64,000 nucleotides of DNA from the NCBI GenBank assembly GCA_026705605.1, contig JAPPAK010000006.1:62001-126000 (forward strand), read 5' to 3'. Positions 7,971-16,942 of this stretch are shown one piece after another (position 1 is the stretch's first letter; the number at the start of each line of letters is the position of its first letter). The notes beneath the pieces are model-generated. The model was not told where the DNA came from. It made no database searches and saw nothing but the letters and a program-made list of their open reading frames with translations. This DNA is from Chloroflexota bacterium (lineage in GTDB: Bacteria > Chloroflexota > Dehalococcoidia > Tepidiformales > Tepidiformaceae). The position numbers and the translations under genes were made by a program.

Positions 7971-8864
7971 ATGAAGGTCGCCATCACGGGAAGCACGGGA
8001 CTGCTGGGGCAGGCGCTCGCGAGGAACCTTGAGGCGCGTGGCGATGAGGTCGTGCGCATCGCACGGGGGGCGGCCGGGACTGACGGCGTCGACTGGTCCC
8101 CGGCCGAGGGCTGGGTCCACGAGGGCGCCTTTGACGGCTGCGACGCCGTCCTCCATCTGAGCGGCGCCTCCGTTGGGGAGGGGCGCTGGACGGCGGCGCG
8201 CAAGGCCGAGCTTCGCTCCAGCCGCATCGACAGCACCCGGCTGCTCGTCGAGCATCTGGCGTCCCTCGACCCGAGGCCGCGGAGGCTTGTCGTGGCATCG
8301 GCCGTGGGGTTCTACGGCGACCGCGGGGACGAGGCGCTCACGGAGGAGTCGCCACGTGGCCAGGGCTTCCTCGCGGACATGACCGTCGACTGGGAGGCCG
8401 AGGCCGAGAGAGGGAACGCCGCCGGCATTCCCACGGCCATGGCCCGCTACGGCGTTGTCTTCGCGAGCGACGCGCCGGCCTTCAAGCGGCTCACGCTGCC
8501 CTTCCGCCTCGGCGCCGGGGGCCGGCTCGGGAGCGGGCGGCAGTACATGCCCTGGATCACGCTCGATGACGCGGTGGCGGCTACGACCCACCTGCTCGAC
8601 GGCGACGCGACGGGGCCCGTCAACGTGGTCGCGCCGGTCGCCACCACGAACGCCGACCTGACGCGGGCGCTGGGCCGCGTGATGCGCCGCCCCGCCTTCA
8701 TGATGGTGCCCCGTTTCGCGATGCGGCTCGCCCTCGGGGAGCTCGCCGACGCCCTTCTCTTCGCCAGCAACCGCGTCGTTCCAGAACGGCTCGTCGCCGA
8801 CGGGTTCGAGTTCTCGCAGCCCGAGGTCGAGGGGGCGCTGCGCTCGCTCCTGCGGGGCGGCTAG
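7971..8864 (+). CDS. NAD(P)-dependent epimerase, TIGR01777 type
   Basis: A 297-residue extended short-chain dehydrogenase-like protein of the YfcH/TIGR01777 group. The Rossmann motif ITGSTGLLGQAL is at the N-terminus, followed by AVLHLSGASVGEGRWTAARKAELRSSRIDSTRLL, VGFYGDRGDEALTEES with the YG element of this family, and MPWITLDDAV. Substrate unknown. The ATG has a good ribosome site (CCGGAGG). The SRPBCC gene 5 bp downstream is a recurrent partner and often fuses to it in other genomes. Confidence 0.9.
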   Translation: MKVAITGSTGLLGQALARNLEARGDEVVRIARGAAGTDGVDWSPAEGWVHEGAFDGCDAVLHLSGASVGEGRWTAARKAELRSSRIDSTRLLVEHLASLDPRPRRLVVASAVGFYGDRGDEALTEESPRGQGFLADMTVDWEAEAERGNAAGIPTAMARYGVVFASDAPAFKRLTLPFRLGAGGRLGSGRQYMPWITLDDAVAATTHLLDGDATGPVNVVAPVATTNADLTRALGRVMRRPAFMMVPRFAMRLALGELADALLFASNRVVPERLVADGFEFSQPEVEGALRSLLRGG

Positions 8865-8869
8865 GGGCG

Positions 8870-9343
8870 ATGGCGATCTACCGCCTGGCCGCGAGGCAGG
8901 TCGTCCCCGTCTCGCTCGACGAGGCCTGGGCGTTCTTCTCGAATCCGCGCAACCTGCCGGTGATCACGCCGTCCTGGCTGTCCCTCGAAGTCACATCCGA
9001 CCCGCCCGAGGAGATGTACCCAGGGCTCGTCATCACCTACACGGTCAGCCCCTTCCTGGGCGTTCCGCTCCACTGGGCGACGGAGATCACGCACGTCGAG
9101 GACCGCGTCCGCTTCGTCGACGACCAGCGCATCGGTCCCTACAGCCTCTGGCACCACGAGCACGACTTCCGCGAGGTCGAAGGCGGCACCGAGGTTCGTG
9201 ACACGGTTCACTACGCCGTCCCCTTCGGCCCCCTGGGCGACGTGGCGGCGCAACTCGCCGTGCGCCCCCGCGTCCGCACCATCTTCGAGTACCGCCGGGA
9301 GATACTGCGGGAGCGCTTCGGGCCCCCGCCCGGGCAGGGCTAG
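8870..9343 (+). CDS. SRPBCC-domain protein
   Basis: A 157-residue START/Bet v 1-fold protein with the family pattern LDEAWAFFSNPRNLPVITPSWLSLEV, HWATEITHVEDRVRFVDDQRIGPYSLWHHEHDF and DTVHYAVPFGPLGDVA. Such proteins bind small hydrophobic ligands. It is in one operon with the upstream epimerase, so the two may act on the same lipid or polyketide-like molecule. The ligand is unknown. It faces lysA with a 4-bp gap between the stop codons. Confidence 0.85.
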   Translation: MAIYRLAARQVVPVSLDEAWAFFSNPRNLPVITPSWLSLEVTSDPPEEMYPGLVITYTVSPFLGVPLHWATEITHVEDRVRFVDDQRIGPYSLWHHEHDFREVEGGTEVRDTVHYAVPFGPLGDVAAQLAVRPRVRTIFEYRREILRERFGPPPGQG

Positions 9344-9347
9344 CTTC

Positions 9348-10688
9348 CTACCGCACGTCCCGCGCGACCAGGTCCTCGACCGTCTCGCGGCGCTGGAGCA
9401 GGCGCGCTTCGCCGTCGCGCACGGCGACGACGGGCGGGCGCAGAGCCATGTTGTAGTTGCTCGACATCGCGAGGTTGTAGCCGCCGCTCGCCGGCAGGGC
9501 GACGAGCTCGCCCGCCTCGATCCGCGGCAGCTCGGCATCGCGCACCAGGATGTCGCCGCTCTCGCAGTACTTGCCCGCGACCGTGACGGTCTCGGAGGGC
9601 TCGTCGAGGGGCCGGTCGACGGGCACGGCCTCGTAGCCGGAGCCGTACATGGCCGGGCGGATGTTGTCGGCCATGCCGCCGTCCACGGAAACGTAGGTGC
9701 GCACGCCGGGAATCTCCTTGCGCGCGCCGACCGTGTACACGGCGACCATGGCCCGCCCGATGAGCGAGCGACCCGGTTCGATGTGCAGGGATGGTTGCTC
9801 CAGGCGGTGCTCCGCGAGGGCGCGCTCCATCGAGCTCGCCACGCGCTCGGCGTACTCGGCGATGGCGGGGGCGTGCTGCTCGCGCGTGTAGGCGAGGGCG
9901 AAGCCGCCGCCGGGGCTGTACTCGTCGAAGGAGAAGCCGTGCGTATCGCCCATCTGCGCGGCGAAGGCGCACATCACGTCGCTCGCCTGCTCGTACGGCT
10001 CGATCTCGAAGATGGGCGACCCGAGGTGCACGTGCAGGCCGCGCAGGTCGATGTTGGGGGCGGCCATGGCCGCGGCCACCGCCCGTTCGGCGTCGCCGTT
10101 GGCGATGGCGAAGCCGAACTTCGAGTCGAGCACGCCCGTCGTCGTCTTCGCATGCGTGTGCGGGTCCACGTTGGGCGAGACGCGTAGCAGGATCGGCTGG
10201 CGCGCGCCCCGCTCGCCGGCGATGCGGTCGAGCTCGGCCAGCTCGTGGAAGTTGTCGACGACGACCCGGCCGACGGGGTCGTCGCCGACGGCCGCGTCGA
10301 GCTCCTCGGCGCTCTTGTTGTTGCCGTGGAAGTAGAGCCGCGAGGAGGGGAAACCCGCCGCCCGCGCGATGGCCAGCTCCCCGCCGCTGACGACGTCCAT
10401 GCCCAGCCCCTCCTCCGCCACGATGTCGGCGAGGGGAAGGCTCAGGTAGGCCTTGGCCGCGTAGAGCACCGACACCTCGGGCCAGCGCGACTCGAACTCG
10501 CTCCGGAATTCCCGGGCCGTCTCGCGGAAGTCCTGCTCGTCGAACACGTAGAGGGGCGAGCCGTACGTCTCGGCGAGCTCGCGCAGGTCGCAGCCGCCGA
10601 TGCTGAGGCGCCCCGCGGGCGAAAGCGCCGTCGTGTGGGGGAGGACGTGGCGGTAGGGGAGGGCGTCGAGAGAAGCGGCGTTCGGCAT
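9348..10688 (-). CDS. lysA: Diaminopimelate decarboxylase
   Basis: This PLP enzyme converts meso-diaminopimelate to L-lysine. The 446 residues show the fold III PLP lysine in VLYAAKAYLSLPLADIVAEEGLG, the GLHVHLGSPIF strand, SPGGGFAL, HIEPGRSLIGRAM and the cysteine loop GKYCESGDIL. A CATAAT box ends 7 nt before the ATG, so the mRNA is probably leaderless. moaC is divergent. A second lysine-branch gene in the window is the aspartokinase at 52-53 kb. Confidence 0.96.
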   Translation of the reverse strand: MPNAASLDALPYRHVLPHTTALSPAGRLSIGGCDLRELAETYGSPLYVFDEQDFRETAREFRSEFESRWPEVSVLYAAKAYLSLPLADIVAEEGLGMDVVSGGELAIARAAGFPSSRLYFHGNNKSAEELDAAVGDDPVGRVVVDNFHELAELDRIAGERGARQPILLRVSPNVDPHTHAKTTTGVLDSKFGFAIANGDAERAVAAAMAAPNIDLRGLHVHLGSPIFEIEPYEQASDVMCAFAAQMGDTHGFSFDEYSPGGGFALAYTREQHAPAIAEYAERVASSMERALAEHRLEQPSLHIEPGRSLIGRAMVAVYTVGARKEIPGVRTYVSVDGGMADNIRPAMYGSGYEAVPVDRPLDEPSETVTVAGKYCESGDILVRDAELPRIEAGELVALPASGGYNLAMSSNYNMALRPPVVAVRDGEARLLQRRETVEDLVARDVR

Positions 10689-10768
10689 GATCGCGATTAT
10701 GCGGCGCGATGCTCGTACCGCCCAACGGTACCGGATGGCGGCGCGCCGGGACGCCCTATACTGCCCGC

Positions 10769-11254
10769 ATGGCTGAGGAGTCGCGCCTCTCGCACCTCGA
10801 CGAGCGCGGTAGCGCGCGCATGGTCGATGTCTCCGGCAAGGCTGTCACGGCGCGGGAAGCGGTGGCGGAGGGGTTCGTCGCGATGCAACCGGAGACGCTC
10901 GCCCTCATCCAGGAGGGCGGCCTTCCCAAGGGCGACGTGCTCGCGGTGGCGCGGGTGGCCGGCATCCAGGCGGCGAAGCGCACGAGCGAGCTCATCCCGA
11001 TGTGCCACCCCCTGCCGATTTCCGGCGTGGCCCTCTCCCTCGACCCTGCGGACGACACCCGCCTCCGGATCGAGGCGACGGTGCGGACCGAGGGCCGCAC
11101 GGGCGTCGAGATGGAAGCGTTGACGGCGGTGGGCGTCGCCGCCCTGACGGTCTACGACATGTGCAAGGCGGTCGACCGCGGGATGCGCATCGAAGGCGTA
11201 CGTCTGCTGGAGAAACGTGGCGGCAAGAGTGGGGAGTGGCGCGCGGAGGCGTAG
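10769..11254 (+). CDS. moaC: Cyclic pyranopterin monophosphate synthase
   Basis: MoaC works with MoaA in the first step of molybdenum cofactor synthesis from GTP. The 161 residues contain the family blocks [46 protein letters not shown] and [44 protein letters not shown], with the active-site lysine and aspartate. A TATACT box lies exactly 6 nt before the ATG, so translation is probably leaderless. The longer frame upstream of the ATG was rejected for that reason. No other moa gene is nearby. Confidence 0.96.
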   Translation: MAEESRLSHLDERGSARMVDVSGKAVTAREAVAEGFVAMQPETLALIQEGGLPKGDVLAVARVAGIQAAKRTSELIPMCHPLPISGVALSLDPADDTRLRIEATVRTEGRTGVEMEALTAVGVAALTVYDMCKAVDRGMRIEGVRLLEKRGGKSGEWRAEA

Positions 11255-11273
11255 AGGGTTCGATCAGGGGAGG

Positions 11274-11477
11274 CTAGGAAGGGTTGGGCGTCGCAAGGGC
11301 GATGAAGATGTTTGGGTCGGTCTTGAGTGAGGCATCGAGAACCTCAATCGCCACTACCTCCCCCGCCTCATCCAGGTCGAGGATGAGGCCGGCCGCGTAT
11401 TCGTCAGTGTCTGCGACCGGCACATCACGAAGGACGATGCTGAGGGCGTCGGCTTGCCGGTCGTAACTGACCTTCAC
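11274..11477 (-). CDS. DUF2283 family small protein
   Basis: A 67-residue protein typical of DUF2283: MKVSYDRQADALSIVL, then a DEYAAGLILDLDEAGEVVAIEVLDAS core. Its start overlaps the stop of the gene before it (11474-11477), so the two are co-translated. DUF2283 proteins often pair with DUF4258 proteins in toxin-antitoxin-like modules. The antitoxin role is an inference. Confidence 0.8.
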   Translation of the reverse strand: MKVSYDRQADALSIVLRDVPVADTDEYAAGLILDLDEAGEVVAIEVLDASLKTDPNIFIALATPNPS

Positions 11478-11752
11478 GCGGATCTCCAGTACTTCGCGAC
11501 GCGGGTTGTGCGGTAGGCGGCAATGATAGCAGGCAGGGGTCCGCTTCCATCGATGATGACGCGCGACAGCGCGTCGCGACCGTCGAACAGCACGCGGGAT
11601 TGGGCAGCTACTCTCCCTCGACGCTCCGGAACGACCTGCTCCGGGGCCGCAGCCACCGACAGGACGTCTTGCTCCGTGAGACGTCGTCGCTCCAGTTGCC
11701 CACGCGCGTGCGGTGTGAGGAATGCCCCTGGGAATCCTCTCGGAGGTGTCAC
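11474..11752 (-). CDS. DUF4258-like putative toxin
   Basis: A 92-residue protein with the small RelE-like DUF4258 pattern: FLTPHARGQLERRRLTEQDVLSVAAAPEQVV, then GRVAAQSRVL and a final IIAAYRTTRVAKYWRS. The GTG start gives MTPPRGFPG. It overlaps the DUF2283 gene by 4 nt (GTGA). The pair resembles a compact toxin-antitoxin operon. No activity can be claimed from sequence alone. Confidence 0.7.
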   Translation of the reverse strand: MTPPRGFPGAFLTPHARGQLERRRLTEQDVLSVAAAPEQVVPERRGRVAAQSRVLFDGRDALSRVIIDGSGPLPAIIAAYRTTRVAKYWRSA

Positions 11753-11862
11753 TCAGCCACCACGTTGCCCTTGGGCTAAGCCCTTGGCCTACCCCGTGCT
11801 TGTTGGAAGCATACGTGAGCTGCCCGTAGAGGTCTCAACCGCTACACACAGGTGAGCGACGC

Positions 11863-12651
11863 CTACCCCTTTCCCCAGATGCGGGCGATGGCGGTGGCGA
11901 CGCCGTCCTCGCTGGCGGTGCCCGTGACCAGGTCGGCGGCTGCCTGCACCTCCGGGGGTGCGTCGCCCATTGCGACGCCGAGTCCGGCCAGCTCGATCAT
12001 CGGCAGGTCGACCTCCGTGTCGCCGAACGCGGCCGTTTCCGCTGGCTCGACGCTAAGCGCCTCGCAGAGGCGTTGGAGCGCGGGCCCCTTGCCCGCGTCC
12101 GCGTGGGTGACCGCCACGATCTCGCGACCGGAGCTGGTCAGGGCCCGCTCGCCGCGCAGCCCCGCCTCCCGCACGAGCGCCTCGATCGACCCGAAGGCCG
12201 GATCGGCCGGGCTGGTGAAGGGGGCGATGACGTAGGTGCGCGCCAGGTCGACCTCCGTGAGGCTCGCGACGGTAGCCGCCGGGCCGCGCGCTTCGGGTGT
12301 CGGCATCCGGCGGCAGGCACCCTCCGCCGTGCCCGCGACCGCCCGCCAGTTATGCGCATCGCAGAGTTTTGCGAGGGCGCCGGCCGCTTCCGGTGGGAGC
12401 GTGACCTGGGCGATGGGCTCGCCGGCCGCACGACGGATGTCGGCCCCGGCGGCGGCGATGACCGCGGTGACGGCGTCCGCCAGTGGCGCCAGCGTCGGCA
12501 GGGCCAGCTCGTAGGGGCGCGCGGTGGCGGCCGCGACGGACACGCCCATCGCGGCCAGCCCCTCGACCGCCTCGATCGTTGCCGGCGAGAGCGTGCCGCT
12601 GGGCCCCACGAGCGTGCCGTCGATGTCGAAGGCGGCGAGCCGGTAGCGCAT
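11863..12651 (-). CDS. HAD-superfamily phosphatase, Cof type
   Basis: A 262-residue HAD hydrolase of subclass IIB. Motif I is FDIDGTLVGPSG, motif II falls in AAATARPYEL, the motif III lysine is in DAGKGPALQRLCEALS, and motif IV is FGDTEVDLPMIELAG. These enzymes dephosphorylate sugar phosphates or cofactors, and the substrate here is unknown. I chose the internal ATG at 12651, three codons after a GTG. A TATCGT box lies 7 nt upstream of it, matching the leaderless promoters elsewhere in the window. Confidence 0.88.
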   Translation of the reverse strand: MRYRLAAFDIDGTLVGPSGTLSPATIEAVEGLAAMGVSVAAATARPYELALPTLAPLADAVTAVIAAAGADIRRAAGEPIAQVTLPPEAAGALAKLCDAHNWRAVAGTAEGACRRMPTPEARGPAATVASLTEVDLARTYVIAPFTSPADPAFGSIEALVREAGLRGERALTSSGREIVAVTHADAGKGPALQRLCEALSVEPAETAAFGDTEVDLPMIELAGLGVAMGDAPPEVQAAADLVTGTASEDGVATAIARIWGKG

Positions 12652-12673
12652 CGGGCTCACGATACGGGAAGGC

Positions 12674-13801
12674 TCACGGCGTTCCCTCGACCGAATCCGT
12701 GAGCACGGGGATGCCGTCGACGATTGTGACTGGCACCAGCTCGTATCCGGCGATACCCGCGGCGGTGAGTTCGACGAGGAGGATGGCCGAGTCGTTGGCC
12801 GGGTCCCAGAAGCCGTCGAAGACGAAGTTCCCGAGGCTGTAGGCGATGAGCCCGTCGCCGTAGGGCTCGAGCGGCTGCAGGACGTGCGGCCCGGAGCCGA
12901 TCACGAGCGTCGCTCCCGCGTCGACGGCGGCGCGCGCCTGCTCGCGCTGCGTGTCGCTCGGCTCGAGTTCCCACTCAAGCCCGAAGTGGAGCATCACGAC
13001 CACCAGATCGGCGCCCTGCCTGGCCGCCCGGATGTCCTCGGCCATCGTGGCGATGTCGACCCAGGCGACGCCCGGAGCCTGGTCGGTGGCAGTCCAGATG
13101 CGGGGGTCGAAGCCGCCACGTTCGACGGGCACGTCGACGTACGCCAGGAATGCGATAGTCAGCCCCTCGCGCTCGATGACGGCGGGTGCATGCGCGGCTG
13201 TCCGGTCTGGGCCCGCGCCGGGGCTGAGGATGGCGCGCTCGGCGAGGAGCGCTCGCGTCTCGGCCAGGGACTCGGGCCCGTAGTCGAGCGAGTGGTTGTT
13301 GGCGAGCGAGACCACGTCGATACCCGCGAGCACAAGTGCGTCCGCGGCCACCGGCGGGGCGCGGAACGTGTACGCCTTGGGTGCGGGCGTGCCGGTGACG
13401 CCGACCGCGCTCTCGAGGTTCGCGACGGCGATGCCGGCGCCCGCGAGCATCTCTCGCACGCCGGCGAAGGCGACGTGCGCGCCCTCCGCCTCCAGCCGCA
13501 GGCCGACACTGCGTCCCAGCATCACGTCGCCGACCGCCGCGAGCAGGACGCGCGCGAGCAGGACGCGCGCGGGCGGGGCGGTAGGCGTGGGTGACGGCGT
13601 GGCCGTTGGGCCTGGCGAGGCGGTGGGGGATGGCGTCGCGGATGGGGTTGGAGGTGGGGAGGTGGCCGTGGACGTGGGGGTAGGAGGCGGCGGCTCAGGG
13701 ACCACCTCGGCGGCGCAGCCGTTCCCCAGAACCCCTGCGCCAAGAACCGCCGCCAGCAGGAAAGCTCGCCCCGGCGCGAGGCTTCGTCGCTCAGGCGCCA
13801 A
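12674..13801 (-). CDS. CapA-family lipoprotein (metallophosphatase-like)
   Basis: A 375-residue exported lipoprotein. The signal AFLLAAVLGAGVLGNGC supplies the lipobox cysteine. A 45-residue Thr/Pro/Ser linker is followed by a CapA/PgsA calcineurin-like domain with AVGDVMLGRSVG, VANLESAVG, VVSLANNHSLDYGPESL, LHFGLEWELEPSDTQREQAR, VIGSGPHVLQPLE and SLGNFVFD. CapA proteins take part in poly-gamma-glutamate or capsule processing, though many have unknown roles. A 15-bp exact tandem duplication at 13541-13570 gives the repeated RVLLARVLLA just before the domain. The start overlaps radC. Confidence 0.88.
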   Translation of the reverse strand: MAPERRSLAPGRAFLLAAVLGAGVLGNGCAAEVVPEPPPPTPTSTATSPPPTPSATPSPTASPGPTATPSPTPTAPPARVLLARVLLAAVGDVMLGRSVGLRLEAEGAHVAFAGVREMLAGAGIAVANLESAVGVTGTPAPKAYTFRAPPVAADALVLAGIDVVSLANNHSLDYGPESLAETRALLAERAILSPGAGPDRTAAHAPAVIEREGLTIAFLAYVDVPVERGGFDPRIWTATDQAPGVAWVDIATMAEDIRAARQGADLVVVMLHFGLEWELEPSDTQREQARAAVDAGATLVIGSGPHVLQPLEPYGDGLIAYSLGNFVFDGFWDPANDSAILLVELTAAGIAGYELVPVTIVDGIPVLTDSVEGTP

Positions 13802-14498
13802 GCAGCCCCTCGCGCTTCATGCTCACGTAGCGCTCGCCGGCGATGATCAGGTGGTCGTGCAGCTTGATGTCGAGCGCTGCCCCGGCGGTTGCGATGTCGC
13901 GCGTGAGGTCGATGTCGCGCGGGCTCGGGGTGGCGCGCCCTGAGGGGTGGTTGTGCACGATGACGACGGCGCTCGCGTCCAGCACGATCGCCTCCCGGAA
14001 GATATCCCCCATGCGAAACCCGACGGAGTGAACGCTGCCCTGGAGGACGGTGGGCGTGCCCAGCAGGCGTCCTCCCGAATCCGCCGCGAACACGTGCAAC
14101 TCCTCCCGGGAACGCCCCCGGAGCTCGCCCCGCAGGTAGTCGAACACGGCCTCGGGGGAGGTGAGCAGGGGACGGGCATCGCCGTCGAGGCGGGGCATCC
14201 GCCGGCCCAGCTCGATTGCGGCCGCGAGCTGCGCCGCCTTCGCCGGCCCGAGCCCTCGCGTGCGCTGCAGCGACTTCGCGTCGGCGCGCAGCAGACCGCC
14301 GAGGCCGCCGTGCGAGTCGAGCAGCCCCCGGGCGAGGTCGATGACGTTCTCGCCGCGCGTACCCGAGCCCGCGAGGATGGCGATGAGCTCGGCATCGCTG
14401 AGCACGCCAGGGCCGTGGCGCAGGAGCTTCTCGCGGGGGCGTTCGTCGCCCGCGAGGTCGTGGATGGTGCGGTAGCCGTTGGGCTCGCCGTCTGTCAT
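13791..14498 (-). CDS. radC: RadC/JAB-domain protein
   Basis: A 235-residue RadC. The N-terminal helix-hairpin-helix region (RPREKLLRHGPGVLSDAELIAILAGSGTRG, RTRGLGPAKAAQLAAAIELGRRM) is followed by a JAB metallopeptidase-like domain with VIVHNHPSGRATPSPRDIDLT, the zinc-binding signature. The molecular function of RadC is unsettled despite its historic link to DNA repair. It is common next to mobile elements and here lies in the block that also holds the head-tail connector gene. It overlaps capA. Confidence 0.95.
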   Translation of the reverse strand: MTDGEPNGYRTIHDLAGDERPREKLLRHGPGVLSDAELIAILAGSGTRGENVIDLARGLLDSHGGLGGLLRADAKSLQRTRGLGPAKAAQLAAAIELGRRMPRLDGDARPLLTSPEAVFDYLRGELRGRSREELHVFAADSGGRLLGTPTVLQGSVHSVGFRMGDIFREAIVLDASAVVIVHNHPSGRATPSPRDIDLTRDIATAGAALDIKLHDHLIIAGERYVSMKREGLLGA

Positions 14499-14514
14499 CG
14501 AAGCGCGGGGCGCG

Positions 14515-15030
14515 TCACTCGCGCTCGATCAGGAGTGGGTCGGGCTCGGGAAGCGCGGGCTCGCCCGGCTCGTCCGTGGGGGGCTCATAGCCCTCCGGCG
14601 GCTCCCGCTTCTCCACGGCAACGGCGATCATCGAACCCGGGTAATACTCGACCGCGACATAGTTGCCCTGCTCGACCGGGTCGTACTGGACGCGGTCGGT
14701 GCGGATGATCTTGTCGCCATCGATGCGCAGGTAGTAGCTGCGGCTGCCGAGGTCGAAACGGCGCCAGCGCCGCGTGATGAAGCCCTCGATCATGGCCGTA
14801 CCGCCGCGCAGGTCGCGGATGGCCTGGATGCCCTGGTAGCCGAACAGGGAACCGAAGACGACGAGGAGCGAGGGAAGCACCCAGCCGTACCCGTCGTCGC
14901 CCGTGGCCTGGCCGATGAAGAAGTAGATCCCCCCACCGGCGACCGCAATGAAGAGGGGAGTCCAGAAGAGCGCCGTGCGCCACAGCCCGCGACGAGCCCT
15001 GCGAATCCTGACTTCGCGGTCGGTGTTCAT
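14515..15030 (-). CDS. Membrane protein of unknown function
   Basis: A 171-residue protein with a basic N-terminus and two adjacent membrane helices (ALFWTPLFIAVAGGGIYFFIG and WVLPSLLVVFGSLFGYQGI). A soluble part RRFDLGSRSYYLRIDGDKIIRTDRVQYDPVEQGNYVAVEYYPGS follows, which reads like a small PH/DUF3592-like beta domain. The end is acidic and proline-rich. I do not recognise the family. The ATG overlaps the stop of the upstream LysM gene, so the two are co-translated. Confidence 0.7.
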   Translation of the reverse strand: MNTDREVRIRRARRGLWRTALFWTPLFIAVAGGGIYFFIGQATGDDGYGWVLPSLLVVFGSLFGYQGIQAIRDLRGGTAMIEGFITRRWRRFDLGSRSYYLRIDGDKIIRTDRVQYDPVEQGNYVAVEYYPGSMIAVAVEKREPPEGYEPPTDEPGEPALPEPDPLLIERE

Positions 15031-15512
15031 TCTCGCGGCACCAGGATGATCTGCCCGGCCTGGATCGCATCCGGTTCGAGGCCGGGGTTCAGGGCGAGGA
15101 TGGCCTCGACGGAGACGTCGAACTCCACGGCGATCGCCGAGAGGGTATCGCCCGGGACGATCTCGTACTCGATCGGTTCGAGCGCGGGGGCAGGGGTGGG
15201 CTCGGGCGTGGCGGTCGGCGTGGGCGTTGCTACCGGCGTCGGCGCCGGGGTTGCGGGAGCGGGGGTTGGCGTCGCCGCCGGCTCGCGGGTGGCGACTGCT
15301 CCGGGCCTGGGGGTGGCTTCCGGCGTGTCCGTCGCGGTGGCGGGGCTGACCGGTTCGGCGCGGCTCGCGCTCTCGGGGGGGCGCAGGACGAGAAAGAGGG
15401 CCAGGAAGGAGCCGAGCACGAGCGCCGCGATCGAACCGCGGTAGGCCCACGCCGAGGGCGTGGCGCGCTCGGGTGGGTCCGGCTCGTGGTAGGCCTGTGG
15501 ATCGTCGCTCAC
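15027..15512 (-). CDS. Membrane-anchored LysM-domain protein
   Basis: A 161-residue protein. A cytoplasmic N-terminus (SDDPQAYHEPDPPERATPSAW) leads to one transmembrane segment (SIAALVLGSFLALFLVLR), a long Thr/Pro linker and a C-terminal LysM motif (EYEIVPGDTLSAIAVEFDVSVEAILALNPGLEPDAIQAGQIILVP), which binds peptidoglycan. The GTG at 15512 starts just before the membrane helix. The longer frame upstream looks antisense-like. No hydrolase domain is attached, so it probably tethers the membrane to the wall. Confidence 0.85.
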   Translation of the reverse strand: MSDDPQAYHEPDPPERATPSAWAYRGSIAALVLGSFLALFLVLRPPESASRAEPVSPATATDTPEATPRPGAVATREPAATPTPAPATPAPTPVATPTPTATPEPTPAPALEPIEYEIVPGDTLSAIAVEFDVSVEAILALNPGLEPDAIQAGQIILVPRE

Positions 15513-15555
15513 AGCGGCGAGCCTACCACCCACTGCCGCTCTCGCGCCCGCCGGG

Positions 15556-16152
15556 TCAGTCGGTGGCGGCCAGCCTCCGGCCCCGCACGCGGCGCGGGCG
15601 TTGGTGCTCCCGGAGCTGCTCACGGAAGGTGCGCAGGCGCCCCTCGCCCCAGAGGCGGAAGCGTTCGGCGACATCGTCGCCGGCTGTCAGCCGGTCGATG
15701 GCGTAGGCGGCCCAGGCGATCGCGGCGTATCCCGCGGCGCCCGTGGCGAGCACGTCTTCGAGCGCTTCCGGAAGCGTCGTGCCCTCGTCGTCGAGCGTGT
15801 GTCGGGCGAGGTAGCGCAGCCGCGCCCGCTCGCCCTTCGGCGGCGCCGGCGGCTCCAGCGTGATCGTCTCCGCCCAGACGGAGAAGGGGACGCGGCGGCG
15901 GGGGAAGCTGTCGATGGGCAGCTCCACCGACTCCAGTTCAAGGAAATTCGGGAGGACAGCGGTCGCGAGCTCGCGGCTGCCGGGGGTGGTGGTGACGATG
16001 GTGGTCGCCTCGGCGGGCGCCGCCAGGCTCACGTCGGCGAGGGCGCGGGAAAGGTGGCGGTCGAGCTCGGCGTCGCTCCAGCGGGCGGCGTCGGCGTCGA
16101 GGTCGCGCAGGTCGCTGCGGATGCGGTCACGGATGTCGGGCAGGGTCGTCAT
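15556..16152 (-). CDS. Phage-like head-tail connector/adaptor protein
   Basis: A 198-residue protein that looks like a tailed-phage gp6-type adaptor. It is all-helical at the N-terminus (LPDIRDRIRSDLRDLDADAARWSDAELDRHLSRALADVSLA), has a beta stretch LELESVELPIDSFPRRRVPFSV, and ends in helices (GAAGYAAIAWAAYAIDRL). Such connectors sit under the portal ring. No phage neighbours flank it. It lies between a LysM gene and a regulator, 1.5 kb from the portal gene on the other strand. The ATG at 16152 was preferred over a GTG three codons upstream. Family assignment rests on recall of similar proteins. Confidence 0.6.
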   Translation of the reverse strand: MTTLPDIRDRIRSDLRDLDADAARWSDAELDRHLSRALADVSLAAPAEATTIVTTTPGSRELATAVLPNFLELESVELPIDSFPRRRVPFSVWAETITLEPPAPPKGERARLRYLARHTLDDEGTTLPEALEDVLATGAAGYAAIAWAAYAIDRLTAGDDVAERFRLWGEGRLRTFREQLREHQRPRRVRGRRLAATD

Positions 16153-16215
16153 GGCCGCCACGGTGGCGCGGCCCTGCGCGAGTGCGAAGGCGCGCCTGTC
16201 ACCCGGGTTCGTGCG

Positions 16216-16875
16216 TTAGCCGGAAGCGACCAGCCGGTAGCCCACGTTGCGCACGGTCTCAATGAACGTGTGGCCGTGGATCTCGATCTTCGAGCGGATC
16301 CGCCGGATGTGGACATCGACCGTGCGCGCTCCGCCGAAGTAGTCGTAACCCCAGACGCGATTCAGCAGCTGCTCGCGCGTGGAGACGCGGCCCGCGTTCA
16401 TGGCGAGATAGCGGAGCAGCTCGTACTCCTTGAAGGTCAGCACGACGGACTCGCCCGCCACGGTCACGCGGTAGTTGGCGAGGTCGATGGTGAGGGCGCC
16501 GCAGCGCACGAAGTTCTCGGTATCGATGCCGTGGCGGCGGTAGAGGGCGCGCTCGACCCGGCGGCGCAGCTCGCCGGGGGCCGCAGGCAGCACGATGAAG
16601 TCGTCGGCGGGGGAGTCGAAGGGCATGCGGTCGAGCTGGTCGGCGCCACAGACGTGCACCAGGACAAGCTCGTGCTCGCCTGAGGCCGCCGCCAGCCGGT
16701 CGATGGCGACGTTGGAGAGGTCGCGCAGGTCGAGCAGGAGCACGCCGCTGAAGTCGCGCTCGATCTCGCCGAGCCGGGCCGGTTCGAGCACGGTCGTGCT
16801 CAGCCCCGCCTCCTCCAGCTCCGGGGTAAGGGCGAGCAAATCCGGCTGGCCGCTGACAATAAGGACGGCGTTCAC
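16216..16875 (-). CDS. Orphan OmpR-family regulator, GlnR-like
   Basis: A 219-residue response-regulator-like protein. The receiver half (AVLIVSGQPDLLALTPELEEAG, VLLLDLRDLSNVAIDRLA) lacks the full acidic pocket. The DNA-binding half reads LTFKEYELLRYLAMNAGRVSTREQLLNRVWGYDYFGGARTVDVHIRRIRSK, then FIETVRNVGYRLV. This layout strongly resembles actinobacterial GlnR, the phosphorylation-independent nitrogen regulator. No histidine kinase is adjacent. The amt promoter 21 kb away carries GlnR-style direct repeats, which supports the role. It could instead be another atypical winged-helix regulator. Confidence 0.75.
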   Translation of the reverse strand: MNAVLIVSGQPDLLALTPELEEAGLSTTVLEPARLGEIERDFSGVLLLDLRDLSNVAIDRLAAASGEHELVLVHVCGADQLDRMPFDSPADDFIVLPAAPGELRRRVERALYRRHGIDTENFVRCGALTIDLANYRVTVAGESVVLTFKEYELLRYLAMNAGRVSTREQLLNRVWGYDYFGGARTVDVHIRRIRSKIEIHGHTFIETVRNVGYRLVASG

Positions 16876-16942
16876 AGACCCCAGTATAGGCAGGGGAAAC
16901 GTTCCGCCATCGCGTTTCGTGTTACCGGCGGGTTACGAGTTT

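Noticed and set aside
13541..13570. 15-bp exact tandem duplication in capA as a phase-variation site
   Set aside because: Its length is a multiple of three and only two copies exist, so it would add five residues to a linker rather than switch the gene.
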